Under the pieces are notes generated by a model, which saw only the letters and a program-made list of their open reading frames with translations, had not been told where the DNA came from and searched no databases. From Molanna angustata (taxonomy: Eukaryota; Arthropoda; Insecta; Trichoptera; Molannidae), in NCBI GenBank assembly GCA_963576475.1, contig OY754987.1, positions 8,798,666-8,862,665 of the forward strand: a stretch of DNA of 64,000 nucleotides, in the 5' to 3' direction. The position numbers were made by a program, and so were the translations under genes. Shown here piece after piece: positions 24,461-36,280 of the stretch. The first letter of the stretch is position 1. Every line of letters starts with the position of its first letter.

Positions 24461-24547
24461 TCTTATTAACTTAACAAATTAACTTTGAAAAATAAATTAA
24501 CAATAAATGTGAGTAGGTACATGTACTAAATATTAATAAATAATGAC

Positions 24548-26110
24548 ACTTTTTTTTTTCAAAAGGTGAGTACATGTATATACTACATAATAATTAACAA
24601 TGACAATTTTTTTTCAAAAAGTTGAGTACATGTACTACATTATAATAAACAATGACTCATTTTTTTCAAAAGGTGAGTACATGTACTACATTATAATAAA
24701 CAATGACACATTTTTTTCAAAAGGTGAGTACATGTACTACATTATAATAAACAATGACACATATTTTCAAAAGGTGAGTACATGTACTACATTATAATAA
24801 ACAATGACACATTTTTTTCAAAAGGTGAGTACATGTATATACTACATAATAATTAACAATGACAATTTTTTTTCAAAAAGTTGAGTACATGTACTACATT
24901 ATAATAAACAATGACTCATTTTTTTCAAAAGGTGAGTACATGTACTACATTATAATAAACAATGACACATTTTTTTCAAAAGGTGAGTACATGTACTACA
25001 TTATAATAAACAATGACACATATTTTCAAAAGGTGAGTACATGTACTACATTATAATAAACAATGACACATTTTTTTCAAAAGGTGAGTACATGTACTAC
25101 ATTATAATAAACAATGACACATATTTTCAAAAGGTGAGTACATGTACTACATTATAATAAACAATGACACATTTTTTTCAAAAGGTGAGTACATGTATAT
25201 ACTACATAATAATTAACAATGACAATTTTTTTTCAAAAAGTTGAGTACATGTACTACATTATAATAAACAATGACACATTTTTTTCAAAAGGTGAGTACA
25301 TGTACTACATTATAATAAACAATGACACATATTTTCAAAAGGTGAGTACATGTACTACATTATAATAAACAATGACACATTTTTTTCAAAAGGTGAGTAC
25401 ATGTACTACATTATAATAAACAATGACACATATTTTCAAAAGGTGAGTACATGTACTACATTATAATAAACAATGACACATTTTTTTCAAAAGGTGAGTA
25501 CATGTATATACTACATAATAATTAACAATGACAATTTTTTTTCAAAAAGTTGAGTACATGTACTACATTATAATAAACAATGACACATTTTTTTCAAAAG
25601 GTGAGTACATGTACTACATTATAATAAACAATGACACATATTTTCAAAAGGTGAGTACATGTACTACATTATAATAAACAATGACACATTTTTTTCAAAA
25701 GGTGAGTACATGTACTACATTATAATAAACAATGACACATATTTTCAAAAGGTGAGTACATGTACTACATTATAATAAACAATGACACATTTTTTTCAAA
25801 AGGTGAGTACATGTACTACATTATAATAAACAATGACACATTTTTTTTAAAAGGTGAGTACATGTACTACATTATAATAAACAATGACACATATTTTCAA
25901 AAGGTGAGTACATGTACTACATTATAATAAACAATGACACATTTTTTTCAAAAGGTGAGTAGGTACATGTACTACATTATAATAAACAATGACAATTTTT
26001 TTTTCAAAAGGTGATTAAATGTACTACATAATAATAAACAAAGACACATTGTTTTTCAAAAGGTGAGTACATGTAATACATAATAATACCTAAACAATGA
26101 CTTTTTTTAC
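24548..26110. repeat. Satellite of ~50-bp units, about 30 copies, with higher-order structure
   Basis: Each unit reads roughly aaaggtgagtacatgtacta, cattataataaacaatgaca, then catttttttc. Variants with catattttc alternate with the full T run. A distinctive variant (acatgtatatactacataat with tgacaatttt) recurs near 24566, 24825, 25185 and 25494, marking blocks of about 5, 7 and 6 units. The first two 259-bp blocks look identical. The last units decay. Every unit contains aaggtgagta, a good match to a 5' splice-site consensus, and the hexamer-like palindrome gtacatgtac. Confidence 0.95.
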
Positions 26111-26365
26111 AAAAAAAAAAAACAGTATTGAAATACAAAAAAAAACAAAATTACCAAATAATGCCAATTTTTTTTAAATGAGAAAAAAACTTCTACTTTA
26201 ATACAATAAGTGTATTCTAAATTTTGATCTTGACAGATGGAAAATATCTAGGTAATCAGTTTCATTTACAACATTTGAATATGTAGTTATACACCTGTAA
26301 AATGGCACTCATATTTGTTGTCGTTTTCGGGTGTCTCGTATAAACTAAGTAATCGAAAATACATT

Positions 26366-26864
26366 CATTCATTCATACAATCACGGCATATCCCACAATG
26401 TGGCGTAACCAGCGAAAGGTGTGCGGGTGTGCATTGCCTTATAAAAGGGAGCACAACACATATGTGTATACCCACACACCAGTCTCGTCTCACCTAAAAA
26501 GGCGCTACATTCAGAATACGTGGTGAACCTCATTGCTAAACTATGTCAGATGTTATTGTTGCCTGTTGTATTTTCGATTACCCGACTCTTACGGGACACT
26601 CGAAAAAAGTAATAGTAAAGAGTGGAAGCACTATTCTAAGCCGGTGCCTCACAGCTAATCGAAAATACACCGGACAATAAGAACATTTTACAAATAATGA
26701 GGTTCAACGCCCATTCTGTATATGGTGGCATTTCGGGTGAGAAAAGACTGGTGTGTGGGTATGCTCGCTGGTGTCTTGCTTACTACTATAAGGAACGGCA
26801 TATACCCACGCCTGTAGCTGGTCACCCTACACAATGTCGTATGCTGTGATGATATGAACGAATG
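26366..26864. mobile_element. Foldback element (family F), about 500 bp
   Basis: The left end reads cattcatacaatcacggcat and the right end is its imperfect reverse complement (atgctgtgatgatatgaacg). Inside, cacaatgtggcgtaaccagc and acaccagtctcgtctcacct on the left are mirrored on the right. Related single arms occur at 40040-40350, 55845-56125 and, shorter, near 30620. A TATAAAAG motif lies in the left arm. No protein is encoded. Confidence 0.7.
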
Positions 26865-27618
26865 AGAGTTCTTATGTATGTAGCTAATGTGAAGTATGAT
26901 TTTGACTACAACGACTGTGTCTTTTGTTATCCTATACGTTTACAACGAAACATTCAAAATAACTTAAATGCTAAAAATATATCTAAGCAATCGGTGTTAA
27001 TTGTATGGTTTTGAATACCCGCTTTTCCATTTTAGTCCTTCGGGATTATTCTGGCATTTAAAGGTTGTGTATTCATTCATCATGCCCTCGATCCATCGAT
27101 TCAAAAACCTCCAATGACGACACCCTACCATCATAAATATCAACTTATTTAAAAATTATAATGGTCTCTTTGGTGACTCGTCCCATACCATTCATTTCCG
27201 TTCTGAGAGGATGATTCAAATAAATCATTTTTAAAAATACCTTTGAATGAATAAATTGAATTTGAATGGATCAGAAATTCATAATGATAAAAGCCACTTT
27301 GTACCAGATTGTAAAGTTAATATTTTCAAATATCGTATTTTTATCTTTGTGGTATATTTAAACAAAAATTAACAGGTTTTCATCTTTGTTTACACCACGT
27401 GAGAATTGAATTTGCGAACGGTTTCGGAACTAACCGTTCCCTCCTCAGGCAGAATTTCAACTAAACGAGAGTGTGACTGTGTGCTTAAAAGAAGGCTATG
27501 TATGTGCCCCCCATTCAGGGATGAAGCCTACTTAATGCAGCTTACTAATTAAAAATAAATAATTCTCTAATGCCATTATATAAAAGTGATGTGTCTTTTT
27601 ACCAATAATAGAAATATT
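26865..27618. other. Unassigned sequence
   Basis: No coding frame. A stretch at 27400-27480 (gcgaacggtttcggaactaa) is G+C-richer but matches nothing that I recognise. Confidence 0.35.
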
Positions 27619-28310
27619 TGACAGGTAAAAAAATTGAGAAACACTACTCAGATATCCTTCAAAATCTAATGGGGTCTAAGTGAGTAGGTATAAGATATTT
27701 GCAAAATTTGAAAAAATCGAATGAGTACTTTAGCCTATAATCGATAAAGTAAAATGAACACGCCGCATACATAGCACACAGCACATAGCACACATACACA
27801 GATACATTCTGATGAATTTTTCAGAATGCAATCTCAGCATGATACTAGTTGATAATCTGCAATAAAAAAAATACCCTTAAAAATTGCGAAGTCATAACTC
27901 CCCACTAAATTCCTTTGGGTTAGTGAGTAGTAACAAGTTGGTATTCATGTCTTTAAATCTACTTTATATTTAGTCTTATCAATGCTTTTACTCCTCACTA
28001 CCCCAAGGGGAAACAGTGGAGAGTGATGAATTCAATTTTAAAGTATATTTTTTATTGCAGATTATTAACTAGTATCATACTGAGATTGTATTCTGAAAGT
28101 TTCATCACAATGTGTTTGTGTGTGTGTGTGCTGTATACTATGTACGGCGTGTTTTTTCTACTTTATCGATTATAGATAACTTACTCATTCGATTCTTTTC
28201 AAATTTTGCAAATTTGTATATACATAGTTACCCCAAGCTCAGAAATCTTGTAATTTTTATTTTTAAATTGCTGAAAAGGCACAACACTTTCATAAAATGG
28301 CATTGAAGAT
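27619..28310. mobile_element. Two family C copies in head-to-head orientation
   Basis: 27619-27930 is a minus-strand copy and 27985-28310 a plus-strand copy; about 55 unrelated bases separate their heads. Shared landmarks are ctcactaccccaagggg, attaactagtatcatactga, ttctgaaagtttcatcac and tcgattatagat. The layout is the opposite of the hairpin at 20049, where the tails face each other. The elements are non-coding and MITE-like; no terminal repeat or target duplication is clear. Confidence 0.7.
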
Positions 28311-28419
28311 TTATCAAGTTTTTATACTTTAATATGTGAATATATGTACCTACTTTCAGAATACATTCTCAGTATGATACAACTTAATAATCTGCAATAA
28401 AAAAATGATTTAACCAACT

Positions 28420-29409
28420 CATCACATGATAATGGAATAAAATACCATACAAAATTTGAATAATCTGTGGATTGACTTGGTAGTTGAGAATATAGCGTTG
28501 GCCACAACTCACTCGTTTTTTCATAAATGTATCACTGTAATTGAACCAGGTAGATATTTAACGTTAAATTTATAACAGGATTCATAAACATTTGACATTT
28601 TTGACATCTTTCACCTCAGCTCCACAACATTCAAATACTCTATACAAAAGGAGATCAATAACCGCTTATTATAGGAAACCTTGACGGCATTAATTTCTCT
28701 TTTTTCTTTTTTTCCTTTTAGTTGAATATTATGTTTTAAATCATTGTTAACTTGAAATGTTGCTATTACCTACATACCAACATATGATCATATTTTTTAT
28801 TTTTATTTTTTGCAAACTTGTATTATTTTATATTAATCATAACGACAAAATGTAATAGGCCTTAATACTTGATGTTACTATTGTATTGTACTATGTCTTA
28901 ACGCTGTTTTTTGTCCAACTTTAACCTAAATAAATAAATAAATAAATATATTCTTGACGTTATTTACAATCATTCCTACAAGAGATGAGAAATAAAATCG
29001 AGACAATTATTTGATTTTCATAGAATATCTTGTCTTCAAAAAATTTAATCAATCGTTTAAGTTGAATTTCAATACTAAATTAGTGTCTGAGAATTTATGA
29101 AAGTCACTTTCAATAACTGGTATTTTATACTTTGAGATCAAAAGAAAAGTTGAGTCTATCTTTTGTGGTTATAGTGTTGTATTTGCATAAAACAAAACAA
29201 ATATATTATTCCGACATCTTAGTGACTTTTGAAAATCAAAGTATTTTCGAGAAAAATCTCTGTCACTTAGCATAATGGGCACTATCGACTGAGATGTCAA
29301 TGGAAATATTATTTTCTATGTAAAATTTATTGAAATTGAATCTCTCTTTCAAGACGTTTTTGGTGTTTTCTTCTATGTCAACGTATTGATATTTGAATTA
29401 TATTTATTC
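28420..29409. other. AT-rich sequence, no feature beyond a LINE-like tail
   Basis: A taaa-type run near 28927-28945 (aaataaataaataaataa) may be the tail of a decayed LINE. No frame or repeat of note otherwise. Confidence 0.35.
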
Positions 29410-30097
29410 TTAAGAGGGTGAATGCTACCAACGTACCTATTTTTTCAATTTGGTATACCATCATTATTACTAAACGAATCATTTTGAAAAAAATAACCTA
29501 GTTAGTTTGGATATTAATAAAGAGAAATAAACCTTAACTTTTTGATTATAATCTGTATATATTCTTGTAGGAAAATAATAAGCATACCCCGATTTTAGAC
29601 ATTTAACTTAAATTTCTAAAAAAATATAAGGTATATAGCAATATTTTTTTATAAATTAAAGAAGAACAAAATACCTGAAAAATATGATATGACGTTGCAT
29701 TAACGCATCAGGTTAAGTAAATAAACCAAAAAAACTTTTATTACGCAATGGCGCTGAATGGAAAATTAATGTTTTTTAGGCTTATTTACTAAACCTGAAG
29801 CATTAATGCAACGTCACATCATATTTTTCTAGATATTTTTGTTTTCTTTAATTTAAAAAAATATATATTACTCTACGCCTTATAGTTTATTAAAAATATA
29901 TGATATACGTTGAAAATCGGGGTATGCCATTATTTTTCTACAAGAATTTATACAGAACATTATCAAAAAGTTAAGGTATATTTTTATTTAATATTATTTA
30001 AACTATCTAAATTATTTTTTTCAAAACGATTTGATAAGAAATAATGATGGTATATCAAATTGAAAAATAGGTACGTTGACAGCAGTCCCCCCCTTAA
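29410..30097. mobile_element. Palindromic 688-bp element flanked by TTAA
   Basis: TTAA at 29410-29413 and 30094-30097 bounds a unit whose two halves are imperfect reverse complements. Left landmarks are caacgtacctattttttcaa, ataaaccttaactttttgat and cataccccgattttagac; each is mirrored on the right. The outer few bases (gaggg / ccccc) also face each other. A TTAA duplication is the signature of piggyBac-type transposition, so this is probably a piggyBac-mobilised MITE or a pair of fused ends. No transposase is present. Confidence 0.7.
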
Positions 30098-30154
30098 AAC
30101 TGTCTTACAAATCTTGTCGTTTTCAAATCAATATACATGTAGATAAATTTATTT

Positions 30155-30545
30155 ATTTTTACTCTTCACTAATCCAAGGGGATACAGTGGGGGATTATGA
30201 ATTCGCATTTTTTTATTACAGATTATTAACTAGTATCATGCTGAGATTGTATGCTGAAATTTTCATCACATTTTATCTGTGTGTGTGCTGTGTACAGTGT
30301 TTATTTTACTTTATCGATTACAGATTAAAGTAGGTACTCTTTCGATTCTTTTCAAATTTGTATATCTAATACTCGCTTAGTCCCCATTAGATTTTGAAGG
30401 ATATCTGAATAGTGCTCCTCAATTTTTTCAACTGTCAAATATTTCGACTATATAGGCGATATAGGCCTATATAGGCGACTCGAAATTTGTTACTCGAAAT
30501 GGTAAAAAGGCTACACTTTCATAAAATGGCATCGACGAATTGTCA
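30155..30545 (+). mobile_element. Family C copy
   Basis: It starts with actcttcactaatccaaggg and has attaactagtatcatgctga, tatcgattacagattaaagt, gaaggatatctgaatagtgc and, at the end, tttcataaaatggcatcg. A short tandem duplication (gcgatataggcctatatagg) sits at about 30450-30480. It is non-coding. Confidence 0.7.
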
Positions 30546-30619
30546 ATTTTTCAAAATAAAATATTTAAATCAAAAATATTTTATTATCATCGTACCGCTG
30601 ATTGTGAAAAGGGAACATC

Positions 30620-31130
30620 ACGGTATATCCAAAAGTGTGGTGTTACTAGCGACAGGTGTACAGGTGTGAAAAAATAACCAATATATCAACAATACACGAG
30701 CATGAGGAAGACCTTGCGGCATGCATGAACATGCAATTTTGCAAAGATATTGATGTATGGCGCTGGGTTCTCTCTGACTATACGTTACTTGATATTATGT
30801 GTTGTTGTACATCGAATGTGCTAGTGCTACATACTATTGCAGTCAATCAGGATTTTTTGCTGAATGACGCAATTGGTCCGAACAGCTTTTAAAAATAACT
30901 TTTTTATTTTCTAAAATCTATTATTAAAAAATAAAATTACTGCAATTTAGTTTCTCAAAATTAATGTATGTAAAAATTTCTATGCGTATTGAAGCAAGTA
31001 TCGTTTTTAAATGTTTTAAATATTTTTTATCAAACTGCTGACATGTAAGAAAAACTGTTTTGTTGAACGAGAAGTACGAGATGTTACATATAAAACAATC
31101 GAAATCATCAATTACAATCGAAAAATATAA
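30620..31130. other. Short family F fragment and unassigned AT-rich DNA
   Basis: 30620-30670 (cacggtatatccaaaagtgt, gacaggtgtacaggtgtg) is the outer part of a family F arm. The 78-codon frame at 30656-30892 matches nothing known and is probably chance. Confidence 0.4.
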
Positions 31131-31139
31131 ACTCATTTT

Positions 31140-31216
31140 GTCGGCCTTCGTGGATCAGTTGGTTGGGTATCTGACTGCCGATCCAAAGGTCCCGGGTTCG
31201 ATTCCCTGTGGAGACA
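31140..31216 (+). mobile_element. SINE-B head
   Basis: tRNA-like head gtcggccttcgtggatcagt (A box) and gtcccgggttcgattccctg (B box), followed by gagaca. The body known from 53740 is not recognisable after it, so this is a truncated or old copy. Confidence 0.75.
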
Positions 31217-31540
31217 AAATTTGAATACTTTGTAGAGTGGCTTGTTACAATCGTTTTTCTTGTTAAGTACTATGTTTCAGAAAACTATAGCTACATTTTT
31301 TGTGGTTACATTTTATGATGATTTTGAAGTATTGTAAAGAAAGGGGCCTGATTATGTGGAATTATTGCATGGGTTTGAAAAACATATTTATCTGTTAAAT
31401 GATTTAGTTAATATCCACACACCACAAAAAAACCATGCACAATTCAAAGGCTACTATATATGATGTTTCAATTAATTCATGTAATTTTTAAATGCACTCA
31501 ATAAGGGTTTCTGATCTCATAAATAAAATCTTCTTCTTCG

Positions 31541-32184
31541 ATGGCTCTACGGCCCATATCGAGCCTTGGCCTCCATGGGTCTTCGCCTCCAACCTCTCCT
31601 GTCTCCCACCTCGGCCTTCCAATCCGTTGCCTGGAGCAGTTCGGCAGCATCCCTCCTAACTTCATTCCCACCATAGCCTTGGCCTCCCGATCCTCCTTCT
31701 TTCACCCGGGTACCCTTCCAGGATCCTTTTTGGTGCCCGTATTGACGGCATTCTCTGCACATGTCCGGCCCATCTTAGCCTGTTCAGTCTGGCATGTATA
31801 GATATTCTGGGTGCCTCGTAGATATTATGCAATTCATCGTTGTAGCGTACCTACTCTCCAAGCTTCGCCATCATTCACTGGCCCCAGTATTCTACGCAGT
31901 ACCATCCTCTCGAAGGTGTCCAGTACCTCTGCGAACTTTTTTATCATTGTCCACGTCTCACACCCGTATGTCACAACTTTTCTAATGATTGTTTTGTAAA
32001 TGGTGATTTTGGTTTTCCTGTGATCACTCTTTGAATTCAGCACTGGGAGAAAAGAGAAGAATGCCTTTTTTCCTGTTGCCACTCTTCGTTTAATTTCTGC
32101 ATATTCTTCGTTTTCTTTTGTTATATTGGAACTCAGGTAGGTTAAGTCATCCACCATCTCAAAATTATATTTATCTTTGAATTT
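31541..32184 (-). pseudogene. RTE-type LINE C-terminal remnant, frameshifted
   Basis: The upstream frame carries VDDLTYLSSNITKENEE, KRRVATGKKAFFS, TIYKTIIRKVVTYGCETW and FERMVLRRILGP. This is the region after the reverse transcriptase core in RTE-like endonuclease/reverse transcriptases. It then shifts frame (at least once between 31763 and 31850, where LRWAGHVQRMP can be read in another frame) and ends AAELLQATDWKAEVGDRR, then MEAKARYGP. The 3' edge has a gaagaagat-like tail. The first ~100 residues of the open frame upstream (32185-32490) belong to a different repeat, so the long frame is a chimera. Confidence 0.85.
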
Positions 32185-32254
32185 TACAGTACATAAATAA
32201 TATCTTACCTTATCCGAATTTAAAAAAAATAACAATTCAATCAACTGGATGATG

Positions 32255-32470
32255 TTAGTATTATTTCGATTTCGAAAACCAATTATGTTCGGAGTGTTGC
32301 CAGCAGTATTTGAAGCGTAAAATCGAATCGTAAAGTTGTCAATTTCATACCGTCTGGTAACACTGAAGTAGATTACGGCTTGTTTCCTTCCTTCTTTAGA
32401 ATACCTCTGTGGAAAATCGTTACCTATATTTTTGAACGCTCGGATGTTCTTATATATACCTGCATTGGTG
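32255..32470 (+). repeat. Dispersed repeat shared, inverted, with 49240-49500
   Basis: Landmarks tttcgaaaaccaattatgtt, aagttgtcaatttcatacc, ctggtaacactgaagtagat and gtggaaaatcgttacc are found reverse-complemented at 49320-49480. Identity is moderate. The family is unknown to me. Confidence 0.65.
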
Positions 32471-32602
32471 TTATTCCTCGGGACGTCCATTCAAGATCTT
32501 CGAGTCCAACAGAATGGACTTGAAACTCTGAGAAAGATCCAGTAGATACCTAAAGACATATATAATAATAGTAATAAGGCTGGCTTACTAATGTAGCACC
32601 GT

Positions 32603-33102
32603 TTTTGTGTGTCCACCTCGTGGGCGCTTTACAATTACAACTAGGAATTAAACACTTAAAGTTTTTTAAAACTAATTTCACTGCTAATAACTCTGATTGT
32701 TGGTGGCAGATTGATCCACTGAGTCGGTACCCTTACAGCAAAAGCACGTTCACCGAATTTAGTGAAGTGACACCGGTTTTCCTCCGATAAACGTCTTTCG
32801 GCTGTTACTGCTGATCGAAGCCTTGTCCTCCGGTTCGTCAACTGCTGTGGTATACATAGCTCCGTTATGTATGATGGTGCTTTTCCATTCACCGATTTAT
32901 GCACCATCCAACTGTCTTCATATAAAATACACTCTGGAACACGTAGCCAGTAAAGGTCTCTCAATAGTGGAGTGATTTGATCAAATTTCGTTGAACCCTT
33001 AATTAATCTGGCAGCAGCGTGAAAGACGGATTGAAGACGATCCAGTTGGATTTGTGAAAGACCACCATATATACTGTTGCAGTAGTCCAGTCTTGAAACC
33101 AC
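32603..33102 (-). pseudogene. CR1/L2-like LINE reverse transcriptase C-terminus
   Basis: The frame (32656-33102) is 148 codons without a stop. It starts VSRLDYCNSIYGGLSQIQLD, then RLQSVFHAAARLIKG, TPLLRDLYWLRV, GKAPSYITEL and RVPTQWINLPPTIR, ending in FKKL. The order is that of the CR1/L2 group after the YxDD core. It is 5' truncated, as is usual for LINE copies, and relatively well kept. The 3' untranslated part is short, to about 32603. No endonuclease or YxDD motif is present. Confidence 0.88.
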
Positions 33103-33331
33103 AAGCGCATTTCAGCAAAAGTGCTGCATCTACTGGTAAAATGTTTCTTTTTGGTTTAAATTTCCGCAGTTGATAAAAACAGATGCTTACAGTTTTAGGT
33201 ATTTATCTGGGTTTCAAATGATAATTCAGAAACCAAGTGTATTCCGAGTAGTTTTATTGAAGATTTTGGTGTTATGTTGTCACCTTCTTCTTCTCCTTCA
33301 TATATTAGATCGTAGATTTGTTTTCTCGAGA

Positions 33332-33690
33332 AAGCTATTCCTGTGAAGCCGAGGTCCAGCTATCCCTCCACCTCTTCGGTGGTCTTCCGGGGAGGCGATA
33401 CCCTGGTGGGATTTTGTTTTCCGCTATGGATGGGATTCGAGATGCGTCCATCCTGATGACATGGTTCCTCCATATTCTTCCCCCAGCTCTACTCCATCGT
33501 ATGATGTCCTCGGTCTCACAGGTCCGCCTAATGTCGTCATTGCGAATTCTGTCCCTGTGCGTCTTCCCAATGATACCCCTTAAACATTCATTTCGTAGGA
33601 GGTTTTTGGTTCTGGTCGTGTCGGCTCTTGTCTCCACCGCATATGTCATGATTTGTCTAATACATGTCTTATGAATTCTGACCTTATTAT
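33332..33690 (-). pseudogene. RTE-type LINE 3' end (TSASQE family), copy 1
   Basis: The minus frame 33335-33649 reads MTYAVETRADTTRTKNLLR, IIRWSRAGGRIWRNHVIRM, then GRPPKRWRDSWTSASQE and a stop. A copy at 49976-50390 ends in the same PPGRPPKRWKDSWTSASQE. The part upstream (IHKTCIRQI type) can be read to about 33690. It is the C-terminal basic tail of the element's endonuclease/reverse transcriptase, 5' truncated. Confidence 0.85.
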
Positions 33691-33699
33691 GTTGTCACC

Positions 33700-34925
33700 A
33701 TTAATAATAAATGGTGATGAATCAATAGTGTGTTGGAGTATTTTGTTACATGATTGTGCATAAGTGAAAGAGACCGTAAAAGATAGGAGGCCTTCGAGAT
33801 GTGGACTTACCGACGAATACTCTGCATATCTTGGAGGGACCATTTTACAAATTATGAGGTCCTCGTCAAAATTGAAGAAACCAGACACCTATATTCACAT
33901 TTTTTGATTGGTGCCGGAATCGCCAATCTTGAGGGTAACATAAGCTACTTTTCTTGGTATTCATTTTTTTTCTTGTCCTTGATCCCATTTGCAAAACGGG
34001 TGGTGGAAGAAACGAAACTATTTCAAAATCAAAATGAATTAAAACGAAAGAAGGTACTTATAATATACGTCTACTGAAAAGAAAACAAGTTGTGAGAATA
34101 TGTAAATTTAAAATTTAATTATTTATGTATACCAAGAATATGATTTTCTTTCTTTCTCGCTTGAAATTGCAGTGGCGGTCCGTGGCGTGCGAACACCGCT
34201 GGGGTAAAATCTTTTAAATTTTGTGTTTTGTTTTTTCCATGAAATTGTTTGAACAAATATATTACTGGCAAGACTCTATCTCTCTCTCTCTCTCTCTCTC
34301 TTTGTTTGTGTCTCTCTCTGAGAGGGAACAGGTGGCAATTTGAATTTTGTATTTCTTTGGACAAAGCGATGTAAAATGAAGTGTTGCATCTTAACCCTTC
34401 CTCGGCCAGACGTCTAAATTAAAATAACCGAAATTATTTTTATGACAATTTAAAAAAAAATGTATTTTAAATGTTGTGAATTCAAGAGACGAATATTTGC
34501 TTTTTGATATGCCGACGTGTAATTAAAAAAAAATTATTACAAAAACCTCTTTAAGCAATAATTATTTCTTCGCTTTCAAGATTTCCAAATAGAGCCTTAT
34601 TAAATCTCACTAGAGCCGAAATGATTCATTTTAATTGACAGTCCTGAAGTTGAAAAATCAACGAAAATGGCGGTTTTTAAAGTATCCATATTATTATATT
34701 TATTAATTTATGTTTTTTTTCGTAATATAAGCAAATATTTTGCCCACTTACATGATTCATATCTTTACAATTATGTTATGTAGTAAAATGTATGTAATTT
34801 ATTTGAGAGACATCTATATAGTTTTATTAGAAACTTAGTCAGAACAAAAGTATATTAGTAAGTACAACAAAATTGTTCGAGAGCACTTACAGAGTTGTTT
34901 CATAGATGTATCTGTGGATGATTTA
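33700..34925. other. Unassigned sequence with a short TC microsatellite
   Basis: A (TC)n run lies at about 34275-34302. The small frames on either strand are unrelated to known families. No structural RNA seen. Confidence 0.4.
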
Positions 34926-34929
34926 TTTA

Positions 34930-35500
34930 TTCATATTATATATATTATATATATTATATTTTTATTTTTTTTTATTTTTATTATTAAAAATAACAAAGAA
35001 AAATACACAATACAACAATATATACAATTTTTAAAAAGATACATTATAATTTTGTTTTTTTTTTATGACTCAACTTCAAAAAGAGTTTTCTCGTGCTTTG
35101 AAGTGAGTCACATTTCACAAATCTACAAACTATCTAATCTATTTATATACATACATCTTAATCTAGGCACTAATCTATTTACAATAACATACATATTTAG
35201 ATACAAACATACATAATATTATATATAAAGAGAGAAAAAAAATACAAAATTGGTCTGTAGAATAAATAAAAATACACAAATTGAAAATAAACAACACACA
35301 ATGAATACACAAGAAAAATGTTACTTCAAAAAGTCTTTCAGCAATACCAAGAAACCACCAAAATTATTTTGCGCCACTATTCTCATATTCACTGGTAAAT
35401 CATTAAACCACTTCACCCCATAATATGAATAATGATTTTGGCCAAAAGATGTATTTTTCTTTGGGACCTTTATCATTCCACTTGTGCGAGGACAAGTTAA
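34930..35500 (-). pseudogene. LINE C-terminal fragment and 3' UTR, same family as 18738-19320
   Basis: Read on the minus strand it gives gtggaatgataaaggtccc, ttttggccaaaatcattatt and ggggtgaagtggtttaatga, i.e. the same YYGVKWFNDLPV ending, then the same 3' untranslated sequence to ttatgactcaacttcaaaaa at 35064. The copy is short and lacks everything upstream of the last ~60 codons. Confidence 0.8.
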
Positions 35501-36104
35501 TATTGTTAACCTTTTTATTGTAAGTACCTAATCAAAATCTTGGAACAATAAAAAGTGATTGGGAACAGTTAAAGTTTACCTCCATAAATGAAAAATGTAG
35601 AATTACATTCTGGTTTGAAACCCTGATATATCACCATCGAAATATTAACTGTAAAATAAATTGTATTTGTACTCAAATAACTAAAAAAAGTGACTCGTGA
35701 TTTACCATTATTTATTGACTACGATTTTAACCGCCATTATAAGAAGAATATTCTTTGGAAGAAGACAATATTACAAAAAGATTGACAGCGAAAACAAAAA
35801 AAAGATGAGAAAAATACATGACACTGAAGATAAAAATACAAAAACAAAAAAAAAAACTTTCATAGCAAATAAGATTTTTTTTATTTTACAGAATACAAGA
35901 GCAAACAAGATTTTTTTTACAAATATAGAAATATTTTTTATATTGCCAACCATAGTATTCTAAAATATATTACATACACATTTGTTAACAATTTTGAAAA
36001 CAGGTTGATAAAGGAGAGAAGTAGGGAGGGGATGGGGGAAGCATTGACCACTAGAAACTCATATTATGATTTATACCCCACGTGTCTCAATGTATGAATA
36101 ATAC
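35501..36104. other. A-rich sequence, nothing recognised
   Basis: The 88-codon plus frame at 35697-35963 is a low-complexity Lys/Ile/Phe peptide of AT-rich DNA; a minus frame overlaps it. Neither looks coding. Confidence 0.4.
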
Positions 36105-36280
36105 GTGGTTCGACCGGCGAAATTAAAACCCTACTGAACACCCATATCTTGGATATAATTATCGAATGGAGTTCTATGACATCAAAAGATATTGTAGAAC
36201 TCCATATAATAATTATATCCATGGTATGGGTAATCACGAGGGTTTTGATTTCGCCGATCGAACCAGACTTGCCCCCCTGG
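36105..36280. mobile_element. Palindromic MITE, copy 1 (family M)
   Basis: Left half: ttcgaccggcgaaattaaaa, gatataattatcgaatggag. Right half is the reverse complement: actccatataataattatat, ggttttgatttcgccgatcg, ending ccagacttgccccc. The closely similar element at 61044-61241 has both ends. The left outer end here is degraded. Confidence 0.8.

Noticed and set aside
24548..26110. CRISPR array
   Set aside because: The repeats are contiguous, with no unique spacers, and the genome is eukaryotic.
31834..32490. 218-codon minus-strand gene
   Set aside because: The first ~100 residues come from a separate dispersed repeat and the rest from an RTE remnant, so the frame is an accidental chimera.
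34914..35216. 100-codon plus-strand gene
   Set aside because: It is the antisense of a LINE 3' untranslated region.
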